Shown here: piece after piece, positions 15,925-23,117 of the stretch
Layout of the letters: each line of letters begins with the position of its first letter
How positions within the stretch are numbered: position 1 is the stretch's first letter
DNA from: Polaribacter sejongensis
GTDB taxonomy: Bacteria; Bacteroidota; Bacteroidia; Flavobacteriales; Flavobacteriaceae
DNA: 64,000 nucleotides
Assembly: GCF_038024065.1 (NCBI RefSeq)
Contig: NZ_CP150667.1
Span: 3,789,501-3,853,500 of the forward strand
Reading direction: 5' to 3'
The notes under the pieces: model-generated
Databases searched by the model: none
Told to the model about the DNA's origin: nothing
What the model saw: the letters and a program-made list of their open reading frames with translations, nothing else
Position numbers and translations under genes: made by a program

Positions 15925-17427
15925 ATGAAAACCTTACAAAAAATATTAATACTCATAACTATATGCTTGTTTTTTAGTTGCGGAGAAGAAGTTACTATTG
16001 ATAGTGTAGAATTTGGGGTAATCACAGGAAAGGTTGTGGGAAAAAGTGATTTTGAGCCTATTGAGAATGCTAAAGTAACTTTGTCTCCAACAAATAATAC
16101 TACATTTACAGATGCGAATGGAGCGTTTTCTTATGAAGAGGTTCCGGTAAATGAATACTCTATAGAGGCTTCTAAAGAAGGTTTTCTAAATAGTTTTGAG
16201 CCAGTTTCTGTAGAAATAGGGGCAACAATAAATGTTGTTTTTGAAATGCAGGTGGAAACAGCATTTAATGTTCCGCCAACAACGCCTGTATTGTTAATGC
16301 CAATGGATGGTGCTTTAGACATTGATAGTTCAGTAGAGTTGGTTTGGTCTTCTTCTAGTGTAGATGATGATGAGTTAACGTATAGATTAGAGATTAAAAA
16401 TGATTTTGATAATAATATAATTCAAGTTCAAAATCTTAGTGATACAACTTATGTGGTTCCTGATTTAAAATTTGGTGGTAAGTATTTTTGGCAAGTAGCA
16501 GTAACAGATAATATAAATTCTGAAGTGCTAAGTACTTCAAATTCATTTACAGTAAAGGGTGATCCAGAGAATAGGTATACTTACGTTAGGGTTGAAGGAG
16601 GTAATAATGTAATTTATTCATCTAGTTTAGATGAGGGGCTTGATGAAATTAATACTGTTAAATTAACAGAATCTAGCACAAATTCTTGGAGACCTAGAAA
16701 AAATAACACTGTAAATTTAATTGCTTTTTTAAGATTGTATAATAATGAGGCCCATATTTTTACCATGAAACCAAATGGGGCGGATGTAAAAAGAGTAACT
16801 TCTGATATCCCTGTTAATACTTTTGATTTGAATGAAGTGGACTTCTCTTGGTCTACAACGGGTGATCAACTTATTTATCCAAGTTTTGATAAGTTATATA
16901 TGATTAATAAAGATGGTAGTGGTCTTCAAATGATATATAAAACAGCAAATGGACACTTAATTACCGAATGTGATTGGAGTAATGACGGTACTAAAATAGT
17001 GTTGAGAACAAATAATTCTGATGGTTATGATGGTGCTATTTATACTATTGATATGAGTGGAAATGTATTAAATACAGTTGTTTCTGCAAATGTTGGTGCT
17101 TTAGGCGGTTTAAATTTGTCTGTAGATGGTAACTTATTAATTTACACTAAAGATGTAAGTGATTTTCAATCATCAAATTATAGAAGATTGAATAATAAAG
17201 TTTTTAAATATAATTTTTCAACAATGACAGAAACAGAAATGATTCTTTCAAAAGCATCAGGAACGAATGATTTAGATCCAAGATTCTCACCTAATGAGGC
17301 CGAAATAATTTATGTAAATACATCTAACGATGGTATTTCAGAAAAGAAAATATTTACCTCCCCAATTGATGGAGATAATAGTAGAGAGGAAATTTTTACA
17401 GGAGCAATTATGCCAGATTGGGAGTAA
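15925..17427 (+). CDS. Curli-operon lipoprotein with regulatory-like, FN3-like and propeller domains
   Basis: This 500-residue lipoprotein has lipobox FFSC (Cys19). Visible in order are a carboxypeptidase-regulatory-like domain (about 30-110; GKVVGKSDFEPIENAKVTL, TDANGAFSYEEVPVNEY), an FN3-like domain (about 115-208; PTTPVLLMPMDGA to NSFTVKGD), and a C-terminal PD40/TolB-type propeller (IFTMKPNGADVKRVT, LYMINKDGSGLQMIY, SNDGTKIVLRTNN, DPRFSPNEAEIIYVNT). It ends the curli operon, 13 bp after csgG, and a strong terminator follows. It has no counterpart in enterobacterial csg operons. Possible roles are fibre anchoring or a surface scaffold, inferred only from domain types and position. Confidence 0.8.
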   Translation: MKTLQKILILITICLFFSCGEEVTIDSVEFGVITGKVVGKSDFEPIENAKVTLSPTNNTTFTDANGAFSYEEVPVNEYSIEASKEGFLNSFEPVSVEIGATINVVFEMQVETAFNVPPTTPVLLMPMDGALDIDSSVELVWSSSSVDDDELTYRLEIKNDFDNNIIQVQNLSDTTYVVPDLKFGGKYFWQVAVTDNINSEVLSTSNSFTVKGDPENRYTYVRVEGGNNVIYSSSLDEGLDEINTVKLTESSTNSWRPRKNNTVNLIAFLRLYNNEAHIFTMKPNGADVKRVTSDIPVNTFDLNEVDFSWSTTGDQLIYPSFDKLYMINKDGSGLQMIYKTANGHLITECDWSNDGTKIVLRTNNSDGYDGAIYTIDMSGNVLNTVVSANVGALGGLNLSVDGNLLIYTKDVSDFQSSNYRRLNNKVFKYNFSTMTETEMILSKASGTNDLDPRFSPNEAEIIYVNTSNDGISEKKIFTSPIDGDNSREEIFTGAIMPDWE

Positions 17428-17453
17428 TTAAAACTGAAATATTAATAAGAAAG

Positions 17454-17486
17454 AACCAAATGATCAAAAATCATTTGGTTTTTTTA
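17454..17486 (+). terminator. Terminator of the curli operon
   Basis: AACCAAATGAT (17454-17464) pairs perfectly with ATCATTTGGTT (17470-17480) around a 5-nt loop, followed by a run of T. Confidence 0.9.
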
Positions 17487-17507
17487 TGATGCCACATAAA
17501 AGAAAGT

Positions 17508-17515
17508 TAAATTTG
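17508..17515 (+). promoter_or_regulatory. -7 element of purM promoter
   Basis: TAAATTTG matches TAnnTTTG, 22 bp upstream of the purM ATG. No clear -33 TTTG is seen at the expected distance. Confidence 0.45.
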
Positions 17516-17537
17516 CACCCAACAACAACACAACAAC

Positions 17538-18716
17538 ATGAGTCAAGAGGTTTCTAAAAGATACGCACAAAGAGGTGTTTCGGCATCTAAAGAAGATGTA
17601 CACAATGCAATTAAGAATATAGATAAAGGTTTATTTCCGAAGGCATTCTGTAAAATTGTTCCAGATTATTTAACAAATGATGATGATTATTGTTTAATCA
17701 TGCATGCAGATGGAGCAGGTACTAAATCTTCTTTAGCGTATATGTATTGGAAAGAAACTGGCGATATTTCTGTATGGAAAGGTATTGCTCAAGATGCTTT
17801 AATTATGAATATTGATGATCTTTTGTGTGTTGGAGCAACAGATAACATTATGTTGTCATCTACAATCGGTAGAAATAAAAGTAAAATTCCTGGAGAAGTT
17901 TTATCAGCAATTATAAACGGTACAGAAGAGTTAATCGAAGATCTAAAAGGTTTTGGAGTTACCATTCATTCCACCGGTGGAGAAACTGCAGATGTAGGCG
18001 ATTTAGTTCGTACAATTATTGTAGATTCTACTGTAACTGCACGTATGAAACGTACAGATGTTGTTGATAACGCAAACATAAAAGCAGGTGATGTAATTGT
18101 TGGTTTAGAGTCTTTTGGACAAGCAAGTTACGAGACTGAATATAATGGAGGAATGGGGTCTAACGGGTTAACTTCTGCAAGACACGATGTGTTTCATAAA
18201 TATTTAGCAGAAAAATACCCAGAAAGCTTTGATGCTGCGGTTCCTGAAGAATTAGTATATTCTGGAAATACAAAATTGACTGATAAAGTAGAAAATTCTC
18301 CAATTGATGCAGGTAAATTAGTTTTATCGCCAACAAGAACATATGCACCAATAATTAAAAAAATACTATCTAACTTTTCTTCGGATAAAGTACACGGAAT
18401 GATTCATTGTTCTGGTGGAGCGCAAACAAAAATTTTACACTTTGTGGATGAATTACATATTGTAAAAGACAACATGTTTCCAATTCCACCATTATTCAAA
18501 TTGATACAAGAGCAATCTAAAACAGATTGGAAAGAAATGTATCAGGTTTTTAACTGTGGTCATAGAATGGAAATTTATGTAACTCCAGAAATTGCAGAAG
18601 ATATCATCGCTATTTCTAAATCTTTTAATGTAGATGCAAAAATTATTGGTAGAGTAGAAGCTTCTGAAACTAAAAAATTAACAATTACAAGTGAGTATGG
18701 TGTTTTTGAATATTAA
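17538..18716 (+). CDS. purM: Phosphoribosylformylglycinamidine cyclo-ligase (AIR synthase)
   Basis: This 392-residue enzyme catalyses step five of purine synthesis, FGAM plus ATP to AIR. The N-terminal half has the AIRS signatures: AQRGVSASKEDV, IMHADGAGTKSSLAY, WKGIAQDALIMNIDDLLCVGA and STGGETADVGDLVRTI. The C-terminal half has IVGLESFGQASYETEYNGGMGSNGLT, SGGAQTKIL and FNCGHRMEIYV. It is longer than E. coli PurM (345 residues) and fits the Bacteroidetes form. It is monocistronic, bounded by the curli terminator upstream and its own long hairpin downstream. Confidence 0.92.
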   Translation: MSQEVSKRYAQRGVSASKEDVHNAIKNIDKGLFPKAFCKIVPDYLTNDDDYCLIMHADGAGTKSSLAYMYWKETGDISVWKGIAQDALIMNIDDLLCVGATDNIMLSSTIGRNKSKIPGEVLSAIINGTEELIEDLKGFGVTIHSTGGETADVGDLVRTIIVDSTVTARMKRTDVVDNANIKAGDVIVGLESFGQASYETEYNGGMGSNGLTSARHDVFHKYLAEKYPESFDAAVPEELVYSGNTKLTDKVENSPIDAGKLVLSPTRTYAPIIKKILSNFSSDKVHGMIHCSGGAQTKILHFVDELHIVKDNMFPIPPLFKLIQEQSKTDWKEMYQVFNCGHRMEIYVTPEIAEDIIAISKSFNVDAKIIGRVEASETKKLTITSEYGVFEY

Positions 18717-18743
18717 AAAACCAAGTCATTATTAAATTATATT

Positions 18744-18781
18744 AAAACTCCAACTACTTTTAAAAGTAGTTGGAGTTTTTA
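18744..18781. terminator. Long palindromic bidirectional terminator
   Basis: A near-perfect palindrome spans 18744-18779 with arms AAAACTCCAACTACTTTT and its complement. It separates purM from the convergent hydrolase pseudogene and has A/T runs on both flanks. Confidence 0.9.
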
Positions 18782-18807
18782 GTTAACTAATATTTTTTTG
18801 TAGTTAA

Positions 18808-19777
18808 TTATTCTATTTCGCTTTTAGATAAAAACTCCAGAATAAGTTTTGCTACTTCTCTCGTTTTTTCTTCTGCAGCAAAATGACCTGCATCCAATAA
18901 ATGCAACTCAGCATTTGGTAAATCCTTTAAGTAAGCTTTTGCACCATTGGCATTAAATTTCAAATCCTTTTTCCCCCAAGTAATTAATGTTTTTGGTTGA
19001 TTTTCTTTCAACATTTTTTGCCACTTAGGATATCGAATTAAATTGGTGTTGTAATCTTTAAATAATTGTACCTGAATTTCTCTGTCTTTTTTAGAACTTA
19101 AAAATGCCAAATCGTGTGTCCACGCATCTGGACTTTGAATTTTGATATTTGTGCTATCTAAATCAAATAAATACTGTTTGTTTATTATCGCATCTTCACT
19201 TGTTAGGCTATATAAAAAATCATGTTTTACTTGCGAGGTATCTGTTTGTGCTGTTCTAAAAAAAATCTTGTCGTTTCGGTGTTAAACCTTCTAAATAAGC
19301 ATTTGCATTCTGAACAATTAAAGCTTCTATCCGTTTTGGATTTTTCATCATCATACGATACCCAACAGGAGCACCAAAATCTTGCATGTACATCACATAA
19401 TTCTTAATTTGAAGTGTATCAATTAGCTTTTCTGTATAAGTTGCCAATAGATCAAAAGTATATTTCGTCCTTGCTGGATCTAAATGTGTGCTATAACCCG
19501 AGCCGAAATTATCTGGTGCAATAACATGATAATGCGTTGCCAACATAGGAATTAAATTTCTATAACTATGTGAAGAAGAAGGATAACCATGTAGCAACAC
19601 AATTGTCGGATTGCTTTTATCTCCTGCTTCTCTATAAAATAGTTTTACATTATCAATTTCTGCATAATTATACGTTGTAGCTGGTGGTAAAAAGAACTGT
19701 TTTTCATTCTTTTCAGTTGTATTCTTACACCCAAATAAAGAGGCTATAATTATTAAAACTAGTACAAATTGTTTCAT
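18808..19777 (-). pseudogene. Alpha/beta hydrolase lipoprotein, frameshifted at an A8/T8 tract
   Basis: The first part (19777 down to about 19256) encodes a lipoprotein signal (lipobox LFGC, Cys17) and an alpha/beta hydrolase with HGYPSSS and the nucleophile region MQDFGAP. An Asp nucleophile there is typical of epoxide hydrolases and haloalkane dehalogenases. Reading stops after KRQDFF at a run of eight T (eight A at 19258-19265 on the plus strand). Removing one base restores an open frame through QTDTSQVKHDFLYS and DSTNIKIQSPDAWTHD into the second part, which carries WGKKDLKF and the catalytic-His region DAGHFAAEE. The full product would be about 320 residues. The lesion could be real, phase-variable or a sequencing error. 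Confidence 0.8.
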
Positions 19778-19786
19778 TCTATATGT

Positions 19787-20709
19787 CTATTTATTCAGGG
19801 TTCTCATGAAAAATCTCATTTTTGTAATAATAGCATCACCATCTTCCTCTAAAGGAAAATGACCGGTATCGTAAATGTTGTAATCTATATTTTTTACATC
19901 TCTTTTAAAAGCTGCCGCACCACTTTCAGGAAAAAAAGCATCATTTTTACCCCAAACTATTAATAATGGTGGCTGATTATCTCTTAAATATTGTTGCCAT
20001 TTTGGATATAGTTTTATATTATTCTGATAATCATAAAATAAATCTAAATTATAAGTATCAGGGTCTACAGTTTCAGTATCTCTAACACCATGTGTATATT
20101 GCCATTTTAAACCTTCTAAAGAAAAAGCAGGTAATATAGCATCTTCGTTTTCTTTAGTTCTATTTTTCCAAAGTGCTCTTATTTCAGCCCAAGCGTCACC
20201 TAAACCTTCTTCGTAGGCATTTCCGTTTTGGTTTATGATGGCGGTAATTCTTTCGGGATGCGCTGTGGCTAATCGAAAACCAATAGGAGCACCATAATCT
20301 TGAATCATAATCGCATAAGAATTAATCTTTTTTTGCTCTAAAAAAGAATCTACAACCGTTGCTATATTATCAAACGTATATTTAAATGTTTCTGAATCTG
20401 GAAAATCACTGTTACCAAAACCAGGATAATCTGGAGCAATTAAATGATATTCGTTAGATAATTGCGCTAATACTTTTCTGTATTGATACGATGATGCAGT
20501 AAAACAATGGTTGGGTTGTTAACATTACCAGCTTCTCTATAGGCAATGTTAATGCCATTAACTTCTAATGTTTTATATTTTATGGTTGATTTTTGATTTT
20601 CACTAATAGTTTGTAAAGTGTTAGAACCTTTATCCGTTTCTGATATTACCTGCTCTTTACAAGAGGTAAAAAGTAAAAAGATACTTAAGGCTAAGACTAA
20701 GTTTTTCAT
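19787..20709 (-). pseudogene. Paralogous alpha/beta hydrolase lipoprotein, broken by a short deletion
   Basis: This is similar in design to the neighbouring hydrolase: lipobox FTSC (Cys17), then NNPTIVLLH, where the oxyanion-hole HGxP segment should follow. Here the frame shifts right after the His. In another frame the protein continues SSYQYRKVLAQLS, APDYPGFGNSD and IMIQDYGAPIGFRL (Asp nucleophile), then WGKNDAFFPESG and YDTGHFPLEEDG to the end. Against the neighbour, GFPS-type residues are missing, which fits a deletion of about 13 nt between short CAT/TCA repeats. The loss removes a catalytic motif, so this looks truly inactive. It lies 9 bp upstream of the other hydrolase on the same strand. 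Confidence 0.82.
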
Positions 20710-20748
20710 AATTTAAATTTAAATCTCAAATTAATTTGAGAAAAGTTG

Positions 20749-20788
20749 AAAAGTCATAACCTAATATATGTATAGGTTATGACTTTTT
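20749..20788 (-). terminator. Hairpin after the SDR gene
   Basis: AAAAGTCATAACCTA (20749-20763) pairs with TAGGTTATGACTTTT (20773-20787). It lies 12 bp past the SDR stop on the minus strand and ahead of the hydrolase pseudogenes, so those are probably a separate unit. Confidence 0.75.
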
Positions 20789-20799
20789 CTTTGTGTTTT

Positions 20800-21546
20800 T
20801 TAGTTTCTACCAGCCATAACACCACCATCAGTATCCCAAATAGCACCTGTTACCCAAGCAGCTTTATCTGATAATAAGAAGATGATACTATTGGCAATAT
20901 CTTCCGATTCACCAAAACGACCTATTGGATGAAAACCGTTGAAGCCAACCAATGCCTCTTTAGCAGCTTCTTCTCCACCAAAAACACCATGATAAACAGG
21001 TGTGTTTACTAGGGCAGGAGAGACCGCATTCACACGAATGTTATCGTCTGCTAATTCCATAGCCAAATGTTGAGTTAACGAATGTAAACCTGCTTTTTGC
21101 ATAGAATATGCCGTAGAAGGTGTTGCTTTTACAGCTTGTTTTGCCCACATAGAACCTACGTTTACAATAGCACCTCCGTTGGTTGCTTTCATTTTTTTAG
21201 CAGCACTTTGAGTGATAAAAAAGAACCCTCTATTTAAATCTAAATAAGAATTATAATCTTCCATGGTATGGTCTAAAAAAGGTTTAGGACCAAAAATACC
21301 TGAAGCATTTACTAAATAATCTAAGTTATCTAAGCCGTCAATTTTAGCTATTAAAGCATCAACATCTGTTGTGTTAGAGATGTTTGCTGTGTGTTTAATT
21401 AAGTTTGTTGCATCGGCAATTTTATCCGTATTTCTTCCTACAACATGTACCGTTGCACCACCTTCTAATAATGCATTTGTTGTTGCATTACCAATACCAC
21501 TTGTTCCGCCAATTACTAAGGCTACTTTGTTTGCAAATTCTTTCAT
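20800..21546 (-). CDS. SDR-family oxidoreductase
   Basis: This 248-residue classical short-chain dehydrogenase/reductase has the cofactor motif GGTSGIG (residues 13-19), the VGRN segment after beta-2 (compatible with NADP), NASG at about 81, catalytic Ser in VGSMW, and the YSMQK active site (Tyr-x-x-x-Lys). The TDGG end is typical. The substrate is unknown. It starts 23 bp after the cupin gene and is under the same TetR-operator control, which suggests a small inducible detoxification or redox operon. Confidence 0.92.
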   Translation of the reverse strand: MKEFANKVALVIGGTSGIGNATTNALLEGGATVHVVGRNTDKIADATNLIKHTANISNTTDVDALIAKIDGLDNLDYLVNASGIFGPKPFLDHTMEDYNSYLDLNRGFFFITQSAAKKMKATNGGAIVNVGSMWAKQAVKATPSTAYSMQKAGLHSLTQHLAMELADDNIRVNAVSPALVNTPVYHGVFGGEEAAKEALVGFNGFHPIGRFGESEDIANSIIFLLSDKAAWVTGAIWDTDGGVMAGRN

Positions 21547-21569
21547 TTTATATATTCTTTAATTATTAA

Positions 21570-22013
21570 TTAATTCCAATTTGGTTTTTTCTCTATTAAG
21601 TATCCGTCAGAAACTGTGCTTCCTTCGTATGAATTTTCTTTGGCTTGTATTACGATAAAAGAGAAAAGTGCATCCGAATTATTCCTGATGGCTCTTTCTG
21701 TATCTGTTGCAACTCTTACAATCGTTCCTTCTTTTAAATCTACATAATTATCATTAAGAAGTAATTGACCTTTTCCTTTAACGGCGATATAGATTTCTTC
21801 GTTCTCTTTGTGTTTATGAAGGAGAGGAATTGCTGTATTCGGTGCCATTGTATTAAACGATATTTCTGAACTTGTTAATCCGAGCTCATCTTTTACAAAT
21901 TTTTTACCATCTAATTTAAAATCAGGACTTGGTTGAAATACATTTTCAGTCAAATTTGAGAATTCACCTAATTCTAATTTTGAGTAATCACTTGTTGTAT
22001 TATTATCTTTCAT
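21570..22013 (-). CDS. Cupin-domain protein
   Basis: This 147-residue single-domain cupin has metal-site motif 1, HKHKENEEIYIAVKGKG (about residues 75-91), and motif 2 near RAIRNNSDALFSFIVIQ. The second motif lacks a clear His, having Arg-Asn instead, so metal binding may be incomplete. No signal peptide is present. It is the first gene of the cupin-SDR operon, with a perfect palindromic operator 16 bp upstream of the ATG. The function is unknown; cupins next to SDRs often belong to aldehyde, quinone or xenobiotic stress responses. Confidence 0.88.
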   Translation of the reverse strand: MKDNNTTSDYSKLELGEFSNLTENVFQPSPDFKLDGKKFVKDELGLTSSEISFNTMAPNTAIPLLHKHKENEEIYIAVKGKGQLLLNDNYVDLKEGTIVRVATDTERAIRNNSDALFSFIVIQAKENSYEGSTVSDGYLIEKKPNWN

Positions 22014-22028
22014 TTTGAATTGTTAATT

Positions 22029-22050
22029 AAAGACAGACAAGTCTGTCTTT
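22029..22050. promoter_or_regulatory. TetR-type operator of the cupin-SDR operon
   Basis: A perfect palindrome: arms AAAGACAGAC and GTCTGTCTTT around a central AA. It shares the CAGAC-n2-GTCTG core with the site upstream of the tetR gene, as expected for one TetR dimer controlling both. Confidence 0.8.
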
Positions 22051-22066
22051 AATGAGTTAAATTTTT

Positions 22067-22630
22067 TTAAGTTATTATTTTTTCACATAAATTTTTAGAC
22101 TCTATAATAGGCCAATCTTCTTGATGTAAATGGCTTTCTCCTACCGCACTTTCGTACAGTAAATAGATTTGTCTTGCTAATGAATTTACTTGCTCGCTTT
22201 TAACTTGCTCTAAATTGTTTGTAATTAGTTTTGTTATAAGTGCAATGAAGTCGTTTTTTTGAGACTGAATTTCATGTCTAATAATTTCATTGTCTTTTGG
22301 TATTTCTGAAACCGTTTTTATACACCAACACCCATTAAAATCTTTATCTTGATAAAATAATTGAAGAAAATCGAATATCGCTAATATCTGATCTGTTCCT
22401 TTTGGTTTTGATGTTGTAAATTTTTCAAAATCTTCAAGAAAATTAATATTCTTAAATTGAAGATAGGCCAAACAAATTTCTTCTTTAGATTTAAAATGAT
22501 TGTAAAGTGTCGCCTTAGCAATACCAGCTTCTGCAATAATCTGGTTTATACCTGTAGAATTATACCCATTCTTATAAAATAAAAAGGAGGCTGTTTCAGT
22601 AATTCTATTTTTCACTTCACTATGTTTCAT
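22067..22630 (-). CDS. TetR/AcrR-family transcriptional repressor
   Basis: This 187-residue protein starts at ATG 22630 (MKHSEVKNRI). An upstream in-frame ATG at 22657 falls in the operator and -7 box region, so it is rejected. The N-terminal TetR helix-turn-helix is clear: ETASFLFYKNGYNSTGINQIIAEAGIAKATLYNHFKSKEEI (in segments, about residues 10-50). The C-terminal ligand domain contains CWCIKTVSE and GESHLHQEDW, with Cys residues that may sense electrophiles. It sits upstream of the cupin-SDR operon on the same strand and probably represses both itself and the operon through the CAGAC-n2-GTCTG palindromes. Confidence 0.92.
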   Translation of the reverse strand: MKHSEVKNRITETASFLFYKNGYNSTGINQIIAEAGIAKATLYNHFKSKEEICLAYLQFKNINFLEDFEKFTTSKPKGTDQILAIFDFLQLFYQDKDFNGCWCIKTVSEIPKDNEIIRHEIQSQKNDFIALITKLITNNLEQVKSEQVNSLARQIYLLYESAVGESHLHQEDWPIIESKNLCEKIIT

Positions 22631-22634
22631 TCTG

Positions 22635-22674
22635 CAAATATATAAAAAAACATTCAAAACAGACAGGTCTGTCT
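22635..22674 (-). promoter_or_regulatory. tetR promoter with overlapping autoregulatory operator
   Basis: On the minus strand TATATTTG (22635-22642) is a consensus -7 box just upstream of the ATG. The palindrome AAACAGAC-AG-GTCTGTCT (22657-22674) covers the -33 region. The core matches the operator at 22029-22050, implying autorepression. Confidence 0.75.
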
Positions 22675-23117
22675 ATTTTTATTTAATAACTTAATTTGCT
22701 ACTACTATTTATAAATAAATAGATTGCTTTTCAAATTAAGTGTAAGCATTATAAAAGATAATCATTATAAAAATACAAAGTTTTATGGTTTTCCGTACTT
22801 TCAAATATTGTCTAGTAAAAAGTCATAAAAACAGTCTTATTTAAGTCTTTTTTTTCTCATAAAAGTCCTTTATTTTTTATACAAACGGTCTTAATCAAAT
22901 TTAAAATACTGATAATAAGTAATGTTGTTTAAAGTGATGAGAATTCAATAAAAATAAAATTATTTGTTAACTTTTTCGTGTTGATAAGTTTTATTTAGCT
23001 GACTTTAAGTGTATTGTGTTTTTTTCTTGTAAACTTTATGATAATTGTCATCTTTTAGGTTGTACATTTGTGGGATATTTATCAAACAAAAAAACAATCT
23101 AATTGCTGTATAATACA
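22675..23117 (+). promoter_or_regulatory. Upstream region of nrdJ with -7 box
   Basis: About 440 bp, AT-rich. TACATTTG at 23063-23070 matches the -7 consensus and would leave a leader of about 40 nt. No cobalamin-riboswitch features are seen, and nothing else recognisable. Confidence 0.45.

Noticed and set aside
22675..23117. Possible cobalamin riboswitch before the B12-dependent nrdJ
   Set aside because: The consensus -7 box leaves only about 40 nt of leader, and no B12-box-like or conserved stems are visible.
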